Shown in pieces: positions 1-8,169 of a stretch of 64,000 nt of DNA. The DNA comes from Microvirga flocculans ATCC BAA-817 (lineage in GTDB: Bacteria; Pseudomonadota; Alphaproteobacteria; Rhizobiales; Beijerinckiaceae): positions 496,001-560,000 of the forward strand of contig NZ_JAEA01000001.1 in assembly GCF_000518665.1 (NCBI RefSeq). The letters are read 5' to 3'. Below the pieces are notes generated by a model. The model saw only the letters and a list, made by a program, of their open reading frames with translations, had not been told where the DNA came from and made no database searches. Position 1 is the stretch's first letter, and each line of letters opens with the position of its first letter. The translations under genes were made by a program, and so were the position numbers.

Positions 1-401
1 CCGATGCCGAGCGCTCGGATCTCGAAGCGATCCTCGCCGCCCTTCGCTGCGAGGACGGCGTGGAGGACCTGCGCCGGCCCGAGACCGGCCTCGTGATGGT
101 GCGCGGCCGCATGGGCGGCGACGGCGCTCCGTTCAATTTCGGCGAGGCGACCGTCACCCGTGCCGTCGTGAGGCTCGCCAGCGGTGAAGTCGGTTTCGCC
201 TACCAGCTCGGACGCGATGCGCCGAAGGCTCGCATGGCCGCCATCATCGACGCGCTTCTGCAGAATCCTCTTCGCAGCCTGGAAACGGACATGGCGCTCT
301 CGCCGCTCGAGCAGCGGCTTTCCGCCGAGCGCGCACTGCGCGAACGCCGCACGGCGGCGACGCGCGTGAATTTCTACACCATGGTGCGGGGAGAAGATTG
401 A
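1..401 (+). CDS. phnG: PhnG, C-P lyase core subunit (5' end missing)
   Basis: PhnG is a subunit of the PhnGHIJ carbon-phosphorus lyase core complex, which attaches methylphosphonate-type substrates to ribose triphosphate. The frame is open from base 3 to the stop at 399-401, so the start lies left of the window. The visible 132 codons hold the family block ETGLVMVRGRMGGDGAPFNF followed by a GEATVTR segment, and the usual length is about 150 residues, so only some 15-20 residues are missing. A GTG at 60 would remove conserved sequence and is not the start. The stop overlaps the phnH start (ATGA), which fits a translationally coupled operon. Family assignment is confident; the true start cannot be seen. 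Confidence 0.93.
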   Translation, partial: DAERSDLEAILAALRCEDGVEDLRRPETGLVMVRGRMGGDGAPFNFGEATVTRAVVRLASGEVGFAYQLGRDAPKARMAAIIDALLQNPLRSLETDMALSPLEQRLSAERALRERRTAATRVNFYTMVRGED

Positions 402-997
402 TGACCGCTCTTGCTCTCGGCTTTGCCGATCAGGTCACCCAGGCGCAGCAGGTCTTCGGCGCCGTCATGAACGCGCTTGCGCATCCGGGCCGCCTTCAGA
501 CCCTGCGCATCGATATTGCGCCACCCCGGCCGTTGACGCCCGAGCTCGCCGCCGTCGCCCTGGCGCTCGCCGATCATGAAGCGCCGATCTGGATCGATGC
601 GCGGCTTGCCGCTGAACAGGCCGTCGCGGAATTCCTCCGCTTCCACACGGGAGCCGCCATCGTGGCCCGCCCGGAGGAAGCCGCCTTCGCGCTGATCACC
701 GACCTCGAAGAGCCTCTTCCCCTGGATCGTTTCGCTCTCGGCAATGCGGAATATCCGGATCGTTCCACGACGCTCGTCTTCGCCGTGTCCGATCTTTCCG
801 AGGCAGGAGGGTGGACGCTGGCGGGACCTGGGATTCCCGCGCGCCGCAATCTCATGGCTTCGCCATGGCCGCACGATCTGGCGGAGATCGTTCATGCGAA
901 CCGTTCGCTCTTCCCGCGCGGCCTGGATGTCCTGCTTGCCGCGCCCGGCAGGGTTGCCGGGCTGCCTCGCACCACGCGTTTCGTCGAGGAGGTTTGA
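398..997 (+). CDS. phnH: PhnH, C-P lyase core subunit
   Basis: PhnH (199 aa, normal size) is the small dimeric subunit of the C-P lyase core. With PhnG and PhnI it takes part in forming ribose-1-phosphonate 5-triphosphate from ATP and alkylphosphonate in the cytoplasm. The protein has the typical N-terminal FADQVTQAQQVFGAVMNALAHPG segment, of which the phrase ending in AxxHPG is the family hallmark. The start ATG overlaps the phnG stop by four bases and phnI begins three bases after its stop, so the gene is embedded in the phnG-N operon. Confidence 0.95.
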   Translation: MMTALALGFADQVTQAQQVFGAVMNALAHPGRLQTLRIDIAPPRPLTPELAAVALALADHEAPIWIDARLAAEQAVAEFLRFHTGAAIVARPEEAAFALITDLEEPLPLDRFALGNAEYPDRSTTLVFAVSDLSEAGGWTLAGPGIPARRNLMASPWPHDLAEIVHANRSLFPRGLDVLLAAPGRVAGLPRTTRFVEEV

Positions 998-1000
998 GCT

Positions 1001-2110
1001 ATGTACGTGGCCGTGAAGGGCGGCGAAGCAGCCATTGACAACGCCCATCGCCTTCTCGCGCATGCGCGGCGTGGCGATCCTTCGGTGCCGGAACTGTCCA
1101 TTGCACAGATCGCCGAGCAGCTCGCCCTGCTCGTCGACCGCGTGATGACGGAAGGATCGCTCTACGACCGCCAGCTTGCAGCCCTGGCCCTCAAGCAGGC
1201 GCGCGGGGATCTGATAGAAGCCGTGTTCCTGGTGCGCGCCTTCCGCACGACCCTGCCGCGCTTCGGCTATTCCGAGCCGGTCGGCACGGCCCGCATGGAA
1301 ATCAGGCGCAGGATTTCTGCGACCTACAAGGATCTGCCCGGCGGGCAGGTTCTCGGGCCGACCTTCGACTACACGCATCGTCTGCTCGATTTCGTGCTCG
1401 CCGCCAATGGCGAAGAACCTGTACCGCCCGCCGAGGCCGATGTGCCGCAGGACGAGGGCGGCACGCCGCGCGTGACGGATCTCCTCGATGCGGAAGGGCT
1501 GATCGAGGCATCGAGCGCGGCCCTTGACGGATCGCCCGTCGGCGACATCACCCGCGAGCCCCTGAGCTTTCCCGCCGAGCGCGATCTGCGCCTGCAGGCC
1601 CTGGCGCGGGGCGACGAAGGCTTCGTTCTGGCGCTCGGATACTCCACCCAGCGCGGCTATGGCCGCACGCATCCCTTCGTCGGTGAGGTCCGCGTGGGCG
1701 AGGTCGAGGTGGAGTTCACGCCCGAGGAGCTCGGCTTTGCCGTGCCGCTCGGACGAATCACCGTGACGGAGTGCCAGATGGTCAGCCAGTTCAAGGGATC
1801 TGCCGCGGTGCCGCCTCAGTTCACGCGGGGCTACGGCCTCGTCTTCGGGCAGAGCGAGCGAAAGGCCATGGCCATGTCCCTCGTCGACAGGAGCCTGCGG
1901 GCCCGCGAACTCGGAGAGGATGTGGTAGCCCCCGCGCAGGACGAGGAATTCGTCCTCTCCCATGCGGACAACCTGCAGGCCACGGGGTTCGTCGAGCACC
2001 TGAAGCTACCGCATTATGTCGATTTCCAGGCCGAGCTCGATCTCGTGCGCCGCATGCGCGCCGAGCACGAGCGGGGCCAAGCCATTCCTCTCTCGGAGGC
2101 TGCAGAATGA
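1001..2110 (+). CDS. phnI: PhnI, C-P lyase nucleosidase subunit
   Basis: PhnI (369 aa) is the large catalytic subunit thought to act as the nucleosidase that displaces adenine from ATP so that phosphonate can be joined to ribose triphosphate; it needs PhnG, PhnH and PhnL for the coupled reaction. The start MYVAVKGGEAAI and the blocks RPAFRT-like FRTTLPR and YSTQRGYGRTHPFVGEV are characteristic of the family. Length equals that of known members (about 355-370 aa). Its stop overlaps the phnJ start in the sequence AATGA. Confidence 0.95.
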   Translation: MYVAVKGGEAAIDNAHRLLAHARRGDPSVPELSIAQIAEQLALLVDRVMTEGSLYDRQLAALALKQARGDLIEAVFLVRAFRTTLPRFGYSEPVGTARMEIRRRISATYKDLPGGQVLGPTFDYTHRLLDFVLAANGEEPVPPAEADVPQDEGGTPRVTDLLDAEGLIEASSAALDGSPVGDITREPLSFPAERDLRLQALARGDEGFVLALGYSTQRGYGRTHPFVGEVRVGEVEVEFTPEELGFAVPLGRITVTECQMVSQFKGSAAVPPQFTRGYGLVFGQSERKAMAMSLVDRSLRARELGEDVVAPAQDEEFVLSHADNLQATGFVEHLKLPHYVDFQAELDLVRRMRAEHERGQAIPLSEAAE

Positions 2111-3030
2111 TGACCCGCGCATCGACCGATGCCGCGCCGGAGGCCGGCTACAATTTCGCCTATCTCGACGAGCAGACGAAGCGGATGATCCGCCGGGCGA
2201 TCCTGAAGGCCATCGCCATCCCCGGCTACCAGGTGCCCTTCGCCTCGCGCGAAATGCCGATGCCGTACGGCTGGGGCACGGGCGGCGTGCAGGTGACGGC
2301 GTCGATCCTCGGCGGCGATGACATCTTGAAGGTCATCGACCAGGGCTCGGACGATACCACGAATGCCGTCTCGATCCGCAAGTTCTTCGAGCGCACGGCC
2401 GGAATCCGCACAACGACCCATACGCGCGAAGCGACGGTTATCCAGACCCGGCACAGGATTCCGGAAGAGACGCTGCAGGAAGGGCAAGTGATCGTCTATC
2501 AGGTTCCAATTCCGGAGCCCTTGCGGTTCCTGGAACCGCGCGAGACCGAGACGCGCAAGCTGCACGCGCTGGCCGAATACGGACTCATGCATGTGAAGCT
2601 CTACGAGGACATCGCCCGGCACGGTCACATCGCCACGACCTATGCCTATCCGGTCGAGGTCGCAGGGCGCTACATCATGGATCCGTCTCCGACGCCGAAA
2701 TTCGACAATCCCAAGATGCACCGGATGGCAGCCCTGCAGCTCTTCGGGGCAGGCCGCGAGAAGCGTATCTATGCCGTCCCGCCCTATACGGAGGTGAGAA
2801 GCCTCGACTTCGAGGATCACCCCTTCCACATTCAGACCTTCAAGGACCCTTGCGCTATCTGCGCGGCCACGGGCGTCTATCTCGACGAGGTCATCATGGA
2901 CGATCGCGGAGGGCGCATGTTCGTCTGCTCCGACAGCGATTTTTGCGAAGAACGCCGGGCCTGTGGCCATCGCGGCTCCATGCTGGCCGAGGCTCCAGCA
3001 GCCCTGACCGGAGGCAACACCCATGCTTAA
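2107..3030 (+). CDS. phnJ: PhnJ, radical-SAM C-P lyase
   Basis: PhnJ cleaves the C-P bond of ribose-1-phosphonate 5-phosphate by radical SAM chemistry, releasing the hydrocarbon and ribose cyclic phosphate. The 307-aa protein carries the unusual family cysteine motif C-x2-C-x21-C-x5-C at C249, C252, C274 and C280, exactly spaced as in E. coli PhnJ. I place the start at ATG 2107, which overlaps the phnI stop, because the open frame reaching back to 1771 runs through phnI and encodes no PhnJ-like sequence. The end overlaps phnK by eight bases. This is the clearest functional marker of the operon. Confidence 0.97.
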   Translation: MMTRASTDAAPEAGYNFAYLDEQTKRMIRRAILKAIAIPGYQVPFASREMPMPYGWGTGGVQVTASILGGDDILKVIDQGSDDTTNAVSIRKFFERTAGIRTTTHTREATVIQTRHRIPEETLQEGQVIVYQVPIPEPLRFLEPRETETRKLHALAEYGLMHVKLYEDIARHGHIATTYAYPVEVAGRYIMDPSPTPKFDNPKMHRMAALQLFGAGREKRIYAVPPYTEVRSLDFEDHPFHIQTFKDPCAICAATGVYLDEVIMDDRGGRMFVCSDSDFCEERRACGHRGSMLAEAPAALTGGNTHA

Positions 3031-3811
3031 CGATCTTTCGCAAGCGCCGCTTCTGTCCGTTCGCAACCTGACCAAGCATTACGGCGAGCGCCTCGGTTGC
3101 GCCGACGTGTCCTTCGACATTTACGAAGGCGAGGTGCTCGCCGTCGTCGGCGAGTCGGGCTCAGGCAAATCGACCCTGCTCGGCCTCCTCGCGACGGAGT
3201 TGGAAGCGAGCGCCGGTTCGGTCCGCTACCGGATGCGCGATGGCGTCACGCGCGACATGGCTTCGCTGACGGAGGCCGAGCGACGCCTTCTGCTGCGGAC
3301 CGACTGGGGTTTCGTGCGCCAGGATTCCACGCAAGGCCTGCGCATGAGCGTTTCGGCCGGCGGCAATATCGGCGAGCGTCTGATGGCGGTCGGCGCGCGT
3401 CATTACGGCAAGATCCGCGGACAGGCCCTGGACTGGCTCGAGCGCGTCGAAATCGACCGGGGCCGGATCGACGATATCCCGAAGGCGTTTTCCGGCGGCA
3501 TGCGGCAGCGCCTTCAGATCGCGCGCAACCTCGTGACCCATCCGCGTCTCGTCTTCATGGACGAGCCGACCTCGGGGCTCGACGTCTCGGTCCAGGCGCG
3601 CCTGCTCGACCTGATCCGCAGCCTGGTGAGCGAACTCGGGCTTGCCGTCATCATCGTCACGCACGATCTCGCCGTCGCCCGGCTGCTCTCGCACCGGATC
3701 ATGGTCATGAAAGGCGGGCGCGTGATCGAAGCGGGCCTGACCGACCGCGTGCTCGACGATCCGCACGCGCCCTATACCCAACTCCTCGTCTCCTCTGTCC
3801 TGGCAGCCTGA
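3023..3811 (+). CDS. phnK: PhnK, ABC-type ATPase of the C-P lyase complex
   Basis: PhnK is a soluble ABC ATPase that binds the PhnJ face of the C-P lyase core instead of a membrane permease. The 262-aa protein shows Walker [10 protein letters not shown] near residue 40, signature FSGGMRQRLQIARN near 155, Walker B LVFMDEPTSGLDVS and the H-loop ITHDLAV. It resembles dipeptide-transporter ATPases, as known for PhnK, but there is no permease gene beside it. Start ATG 3023 lies inside the end of phnJ and phnL follows after two bases. Confidence 0.94.
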   Translation: MLNDLSQAPLLSVRNLTKHYGERLGCADVSFDIYEGEVLAVVGESGSGKSTLLGLLATELEASAGSVRYRMRDGVTRDMASLTEAERRLLLRTDWGFVRQDSTQGLRMSVSAGGNIGERLMAVGARHYGKIRGQALDWLERVEIDRGRIDDIPKAFSGGMRQRLQIARNLVTHPRLVFMDEPTSGLDVSVQARLLDLIRSLVSELGLAVIIVTHDLAVARLLSHRIMVMKGGRVIEAGLTDRVLDDPHAPYTQLLVSSVLAA

Positions 3812-3813
3812 TC

Positions 3814-4515
3814 ATGCAACCTCTCGTTCAGCTCGACGGCGTCTCCAAGGCCTTCATCCTGCACCTGCACGAGGGCGTGCGCCTGGATGTCGTCTCCGGC
3901 GTGACCTTCGCGGTTGCTCCGGGCGAATGCGTCGTGCTCGGCGGCCCTTCGGGTGCCGGCAAGTCCTCGCTCCTCAAGATCGTCTACGGCAATTACAGCT
4001 GCGATTCAGGCCGCATCTGGATCCGCGACGGCGAGGAGAGGATCGATGTAGCGAATGCGGAGCCGCGACGGATCCTGGACCTGCGCCGCCATGTCATGGG
4101 CTATGTGAGTCAGTTCCTTCGGGTGATCCCGCGCGTCGGCGCGCTCGAGATCGTGGCCGCCGCTGGCCGCGAGGGTGGGCTCGATCCGCAATCCGCGCAG
4201 GAACGGGCGCAGGAGTACCTGTCCCTGCTGAACGTCCCCGAGCGGCTCTGGGCGCTTCCTCCGGCGACCTTCTCCGGCGGCGAGCAGCAGCGCGTGAACA
4301 TCGCGCGCGGCCTCATCGCCGACAGGCCGGTGCTTCTGCTCGACGAGCCGACGGCTTCGCTGGATGCGCGCAATAGGGCCGTTGTCGTGGAACTGATCGA
4401 GCGCAAGAAGAAGGCCGGCGTCGCCATCGTCGGAATCTTCCACGACGAAGATGTCCGCGACAGGGTCGCCACGCATGTCGTCGATGTGACGCACTTTGCA
4501 GCTAAAGCGGCCTGA
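3814..4515 (+). CDS. phnL: PhnL, ABC-type ATPase for phosphonate ribosylation
   Basis: PhnL (233 aa) is the second ABC-type ATPase of the pathway and is needed with PhnGHI for adenine displacement. It has Walker A GGPSGAGKSS, signature FSGGEQQRVNIARG, Walker B LLLLDEPTASLDARN and a H-loop in GIFHDEDV, with the LolD-like N-terminus typical of PhnL. The start is ATG 3814, two bases past phnK; the longer open frame back to 3097 is the shadow of phnK. PhnM begins 15 bases downstream. Confidence 0.94.
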   Translation: MQPLVQLDGVSKAFILHLHEGVRLDVVSGVTFAVAPGECVVLGGPSGAGKSSLLKIVYGNYSCDSGRIWIRDGEERIDVANAEPRRILDLRRHVMGYVSQFLRVIPRVGALEIVAAAGREGGLDPQSAQERAQEYLSLLNVPERLWALPPATFSGGEQQRVNIARGLIADRPVLLLDEPTASLDARNRAVVVELIERKKKAGVAIVGIFHDEDVRDRVATHVVDVTHFAAKAA

Positions 4516-4530
4516 CAAGGGACCGAATCG

Positions 4531-5676
4531 ATGACAGACCACATCACTATCATCCAGAACGGGAAGATCATCCTCTCCGACGACATCCTGCACGGCTGGG
4601 CCGCCATCGAGGACGGGCGCATCGTCGAGTTGGGCGAAGGGCGGCCGCCCGAGCGTGGCCTCGATCTGAGTGGAGATTACCTCATCCCCGGACTCATCGA
4701 GCTTCACACGGATCACCTGGAAAGCCATTACGTGCCGCGCCCCAAGGTCCGCTGGCATCCTCTCGGAGCCGTGCTTGCCTACGATGCGCAGATCGCATCC
4801 TCCGGCATCACGACGGTGTTCGACAGCCTGCGGGCCGGCGTCGATGTAGATGGCGGGGGTCTTGGCGCGGAGCTGATCGATCTGGCCAATGCCATCGAGG
4901 AGGGGCGGCGTCACAACCTTCTCCGCTGCGAGCATCTCACGCATCTGCGCTGCGAGATTCCGTCTCCCGGCGTGGTCGAGATGGTCGAGGATTTCGTCGC
5001 GCGGTATCCGGTCGGGCTGATCTCACTGATGGATCACACGCCCGGCCAGCGCCAGTTCCGGGATCTGACGAAGTACCACATCTATTACAGCGGAAAGATG
5101 GGCAAGTCTCCTGAGGAGATCGACCGGATCGTGGCCGAGAAGCAGCGCGTCAACGGCGACCGCTCGGCCGTCAACAGGCCCGCTCTCGTCGCTCTCGCTC
5201 GAAGCCGGAGCATTCCCCTGGCCAGCCACGACGATACGACCCTCGATGAAGTGGAGCAGTCGATCCGCGAGGGTGTCGCCCTTGCCGAGTTCCCCACGAC
5301 CCTGGAGGCGGCCAAGGCGAGCCATGCGCAGGGCATCACCGTGATGATGGGCGCGCCCAACCTCATCAGGGGCGGTTCGCACTCGGGCAATGTGGCGGCG
5401 GAAACCCTGGCGCGCGAAGGCGTGCTCGACATCCTGTCCTCCGACTATGTGCCGGCGAGCCTGCTGATGGCAGCCTTCGACCTGCCGCGCCGCGCTCCGG
5501 CGATGACGCTGCCCGAAGCCATCCGCACGGTGACCGGGAACCCCGCTTCGGCGACGGGCCTGTCCGACAGGGGCGAGATTGCGCCCGGCAAGCGGGCCGA
5601 TCTGGTGCGGGTGCACATGAAAGGCGAGACCCCTGTCGTCCGTCAGGTCTGGCGCGGCGGCCAGCGGATCGCCTGA
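4531..5676 (+). CDS. phnM: PhnM, RPnTP diphosphohydrolase
   Basis: PhnM (381 aa) is an amidohydrolase-fold metalloenzyme that removes pyrophosphate from ribose-1-phosphonate 5-triphosphate, giving the substrate of PhnJ. Visible family features are the metal-site segment LIPGLIELHTDHLE near residues 51-64, MDHTPGQRQF, the SHDDTT motif, and GAPNLIRGGSHSGN in the C-terminal half. Size and order are normal. It ends two bases before phnN, so both are co-transcribed with the core genes. Confidence 0.95.
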   Translation: MTDHITIIQNGKIILSDDILHGWAAIEDGRIVELGEGRPPERGLDLSGDYLIPGLIELHTDHLESHYVPRPKVRWHPLGAVLAYDAQIASSGITTVFDSLRAGVDVDGGGLGAELIDLANAIEEGRRHNLLRCEHLTHLRCEIPSPGVVEMVEDFVARYPVGLISLMDHTPGQRQFRDLTKYHIYYSGKMGKSPEEIDRIVAEKQRVNGDRSAVNRPALVALARSRSIPLASHDDTTLDEVEQSIREGVALAEFPTTLEAAKASHAQGITVMMGAPNLIRGGSHSGNVAAETLAREGVLDILSSDYVPASLLMAAFDLPRRAPAMTLPEAIRTVTGNPASATGLSDRGEIAPGKRADLVRVHMKGETPVVRQVWRGGQRIA

Positions 5677-5678
5677 GC

Positions 5679-6239
5679 ATGACGGGCGGCTTCGTTCTCG
5701 TGGTCGGTCCTAGCGGGGCTGGCAAGGATACGCTTCTCGCGCAGGCGCGCAAGGAACTGGCGGCCTGTCCGCAGATCGTGTTTCCGCGCCGCCTCGTGAC
5801 GCGCGCCTCGTCCGTCTGGGAGGAGCACGACACGATCTCCGACGCGGCGTTCGAGCGCGGCGTTGCCGTGGGCAGGTTCGCGCTCGCCTGGCGCGCCCAT
5901 GGCCACGGCTATGCCATACCGGGCCATTGCCTCGATGAGGCCGCCGTGGGTCGCATCGTCGTCTGCAATGTCTCGCGGATGATCGTCGAGACTGCCAGGC
6001 AGCATCTGCCGAACGTATCGGTCGTGGAGATAACGGCGCCGCGGGACATATTGGCGGCCAGGCTCGCGGGCCGTGCCAGAAGCGACGATGCGGATCTCGG
6101 CGCAAGGCTCGAGCGCTCGAAGGACACTCCGCTTCTCTCTGCCGACGTCACGATCGTGAACGACAGGGCGCCGGACATCGGGGCAGGCCTCCTGGTCGGC
6201 TTTCTCCAGCGGACGATGGATTCCTGCCTGAAGGTCTGA
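5679..6239 (+). CDS. phnN: PhnN, ribose 1,5-bisphosphate kinase
   Basis: PhnN (186 aa) phosphorylates ribose 1,5-bisphosphate to PRPP, closing the C-P lyase pathway. It is a guanylate-kinase-like P-loop protein with GPSGAGKDT at residues 10-18 and the acceptor-binding ARLAGRARSDDADL region near the C-terminus. It is the last gene of the operon in this window. No phnP, phnF or phnCDE lies downstream, so phosphonate transport and the cyclic phosphodiesterase must be encoded elsewhere. Confidence 0.93.
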   Translation: MTGGFVLVVGPSGAGKDTLLAQARKELAACPQIVFPRRLVTRASSVWEEHDTISDAAFERGVAVGRFALAWRAHGHGYAIPGHCLDEAAVGRIVVCNVSRMIVETARQHLPNVSVVEITAPRDILAARLAGRARSDDADLGARLERSKDTPLLSADVTIVNDRAPDIGAGLLVGFLQRTMDSCLKV

Positions 6240-6355
6240 GGCGGGCCGGGCCGTGAAAGTGTAATTCCGGTTTTCCGCTTTGAAGATTGATGTCGGTCAA
6301 TCTTGAAGCTCGAGAATCTGCGAGCCTGGGAACATCGAGGCGAGAGGATGTTCCC

Positions 6356-6676
6356 ATGGCTGTCTTCATCATGCTCACGCGGATCAGCCCCGAGGCGGTT
6401 CGCTCCCCAAAGGCTCTGGAGGATCTGGAAAAGCAGGCCATGGACCGCATTCGCCAGGAATGCCCGGGCGTGGAATGGATCGGCAGCTATGCCGTGCTGG
6501 GGCCCTGCGATTATGTCGATCTGTTCAAGGCCGCAGACATCGAGACGGCAACGAAGGTCTCGGCGCTGATCCGAACCTTCGGGCACGCGCAGACGGAGGT
6601 CTGGGCGGCGACGGAATGGCAACGCTTCAAGGAGATCGTCCGCAACCTGCCCGGCGCAGCGCGCCAGGACAAATGA
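6356..6676 (+). CDS. GYD domain-containing small protein
   Basis: A 106-aa protein with the GYD family pattern: MAVFIMLTRISPEAV at the N-terminus, then GPCDYVDLFKAAD, where the family name motif G-x-x-D-Y occurs. GYD proteins have a ferredoxin-like (dimeric alpha-beta barrel) fold and no established reaction. I chose ATG 6356 because a GAGAGG ribosome-binding site lies just upstream and the conserved domain begins there; the ATG at 6287 would add 23 unconserved residues. It lies 116 bases after phnN, so cotranscription with phn is possible but not shown. Confidence 0.8.
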   Translation: MAVFIMLTRISPEAVRSPKALEDLEKQAMDRIRQECPGVEWIGSYAVLGPCDYVDLFKAADIETATKVSALIRTFGHAQTEVWAATEWQRFKEIVRNLPGAARQDK

Positions 6677-6777
6677 TCCTTGTTCAGTGGCGATCCCGTC
6701 GGGAAAGCCGATGGGATGCGAGCGGGAAACTCGCCTTCGCCCGAGGCGTTCTTCCGTGGGAAACGTGAGGAAAACCG

Positions 6778-7017
6778 ATGCCGGACGCGACCCTTTCCAA
6801 GAGCGACCTCGTGCGACTGGTCGGCGACATGCCCGATGAGGTTCTCGTCTCCATCCTTGAGACCGGCGCGAGCGTCGAGGATATCGAAGCGGCGCTGCAA
6901 CGGATCGCCAGCGCGGACGATGTCATGGGCAAGATGGGACGGCCGCTCTCAGGACCGGCGGTCGCCGTCTACGATATCCTTCTTGCCGAAGAAGCGGCCG
7001 ACGAACGGGAGCGATGA
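6778..7017 (+). CDS. small hypothetical protein (79 aa)
   Basis: I do not recognise a family. The protein is acidic and mostly predicted helical, with leucine-rich segments KSDLVRLVGDMPDEVLVSILETG and VEDIEAALQRIA that resemble short helix-turn-helix or interaction modules. It has no membrane segment and no signal peptide. The start is preceded by a GAGGAAAACCG stretch that can serve as ribosome-binding site. It sits alone between the GYD protein and glucokinase, on the same strand. Confidence 0.55.
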   Translation: MPDATLSKSDLVRLVGDMPDEVLVSILETGASVEDIEAALQRIASADDVMGKMGRPLSGPAVAVYDILLAEEAADERER

Positions 7018-7152
7018 TCGCCGGGGCGACGCCGGTCTCCAACAAGGACGGTCGCTCTTGACATGGCTCCGCTTCAGCTCCGGCGGGTTCGCCTGGACGC
7101 GCTCATGTGCGAAGATGCCGGGGACATGCCAGCAGGGGATGAGGGAAACACC

Positions 7153-8169
7153 ATGCTCACGTTTCCGCTTCTCATCGGCGATATCGGCGGAACGACTTCG
7201 CGGTTTGCGCTACTTTCGGGGCAGGGCGCCCCGCCGTCGCGCCTCAGCGTCATGGCGACGGCCCGTCATGCAACGCCGAGCGATGCGATCCGCGCCGCTC
7301 TTGCCGCACTGCGCGGCGAAGCGCCACGTGCCGCCTTTCTCGGCGTCGCGGGGCGCGTTGACGGGCCTGTCGTCCGCCTGACCAATGCACCGTGGGTTGT
7401 CAACGCGGCGCAGATCGGCATGGATCTCGGGCTCTCGGCCGTTTCCCTCGTCAACGATTACGTGCCGGTCGCGGCCCTTTTGCCGTCGCTCGATAGGGAA
7501 AGCACCGGCGCGCTCGTCCATGTCGGTCCGGCGCTCCGGCTCGTGCAGGGCAATCGCATCGCCCTGGGGCCGGGGACCGGCCTCGGGGCGGCTGCCTGCA
7601 TTCCCGTGCAGGAACGCTTCTGGCTTCAGCCGACGGAGGCAGGACACATGGCCTTCGGCGCGTGCGATTCCGAGGAGCTTGCAACCTGGCCGCGGATCGA
7701 GCGGGCGGGCGCCCGCATCGCTGTCGAAACCGTTCTGTCGGGACCCGGTCTGGTGCGCCTCTATCGCGCCGTCGCACGGCGCGAGGGCCGCGAGCCGCTG
7801 CATCTTCTCACGCCTGCCGAGGTCATCGCCGCCGCTTCGTCCGAGAGGGACGAAATCGCTTCCGAAGCTCTTGGCCTGTTCTTCTCGCTCCTCGGGCGTT
7901 TTGCCGGCGACATGGCGCTCGCCTTCAACGCCAGCGGCGGCGTTTATCTCGCAAGCGGCATCCTTCCCCGCATCGTCGGGCTTCTCGACAAAAGCCGGTT
8001 CAGGCAAGCCTTCGAGCGGAAAGATCCGTTCGAATCCGCCATGGCGCGCATTCCCACCTTCGTCGTCACCCAGCCGGAGCCCGCCATGGCTGGCCTGGCG
8101 CTGATCGCCGGCGCGCCGGACAGGTTCGTCTTTCAAACCTATGGATGGAGCGCCGCGGGCGCTTCTTAA
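7153..8169 (+). CDS. glk: glucokinase (Glk family)
   Basis: A 338-aa ATP-dependent glucokinase, phosphorylating glucose in the cytoplasm. The phosphate-binding loop LIGDIGGTTSRFALL is at residues 7-21 and the second motif GPGTGLGAA near residue 140, as in the non-ROK bacterial Glk family. ATG 7153 is preferred over the open-frame start 7063 because the phosphate loop then sits at the usual distance from the N-terminus and GAGGGAAA precedes it. The gene ends convergently with the GH3 beta-glucosidase (4-base overlap), so glucose released by the neighbouring glycosidases has its kinase at hand. Confidence 0.9.
   Translation: MLTFPLLIGDIGGTTSRFALLSGQGAPPSRLSVMATARHATPSDAIRAALAALRGEAPRAAFLGVAGRVDGPVVRLTNAPWVVNAAQIGMDLGLSAVSLVNDYVPVAALLPSLDRESTGALVHVGPALRLVQGNRIALGPGTGLGAAACIPVQERFWLQPTEAGHMAFGACDSEELATWPRIERAGARIAVETVLSGPGLVRLYRAVARREGREPLHLLTPAEVIAAASSERDEIASEALGLFFSLLGRFAGDMALAFNASGGVYLASGILPRIVGLLDKSRFRQAFERKDPFESAMARIPTFVVTQPEPAMAGLALIAGAPDRFVFQTYGWSAAGAS

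Noticed and set aside
374-1999. 541-codon frame on the minus strand across phnH and phnI
   Set aside because: Antisense shadow in GC-rich DNA; no recognisable sequence, and the plus strand carries clear phn genes.
7057-7086. TTGACA as a -35 box before glucokinase
   Set aside because: No acceptable -10 sequence 16-18 bases downstream; region is too GC-rich.
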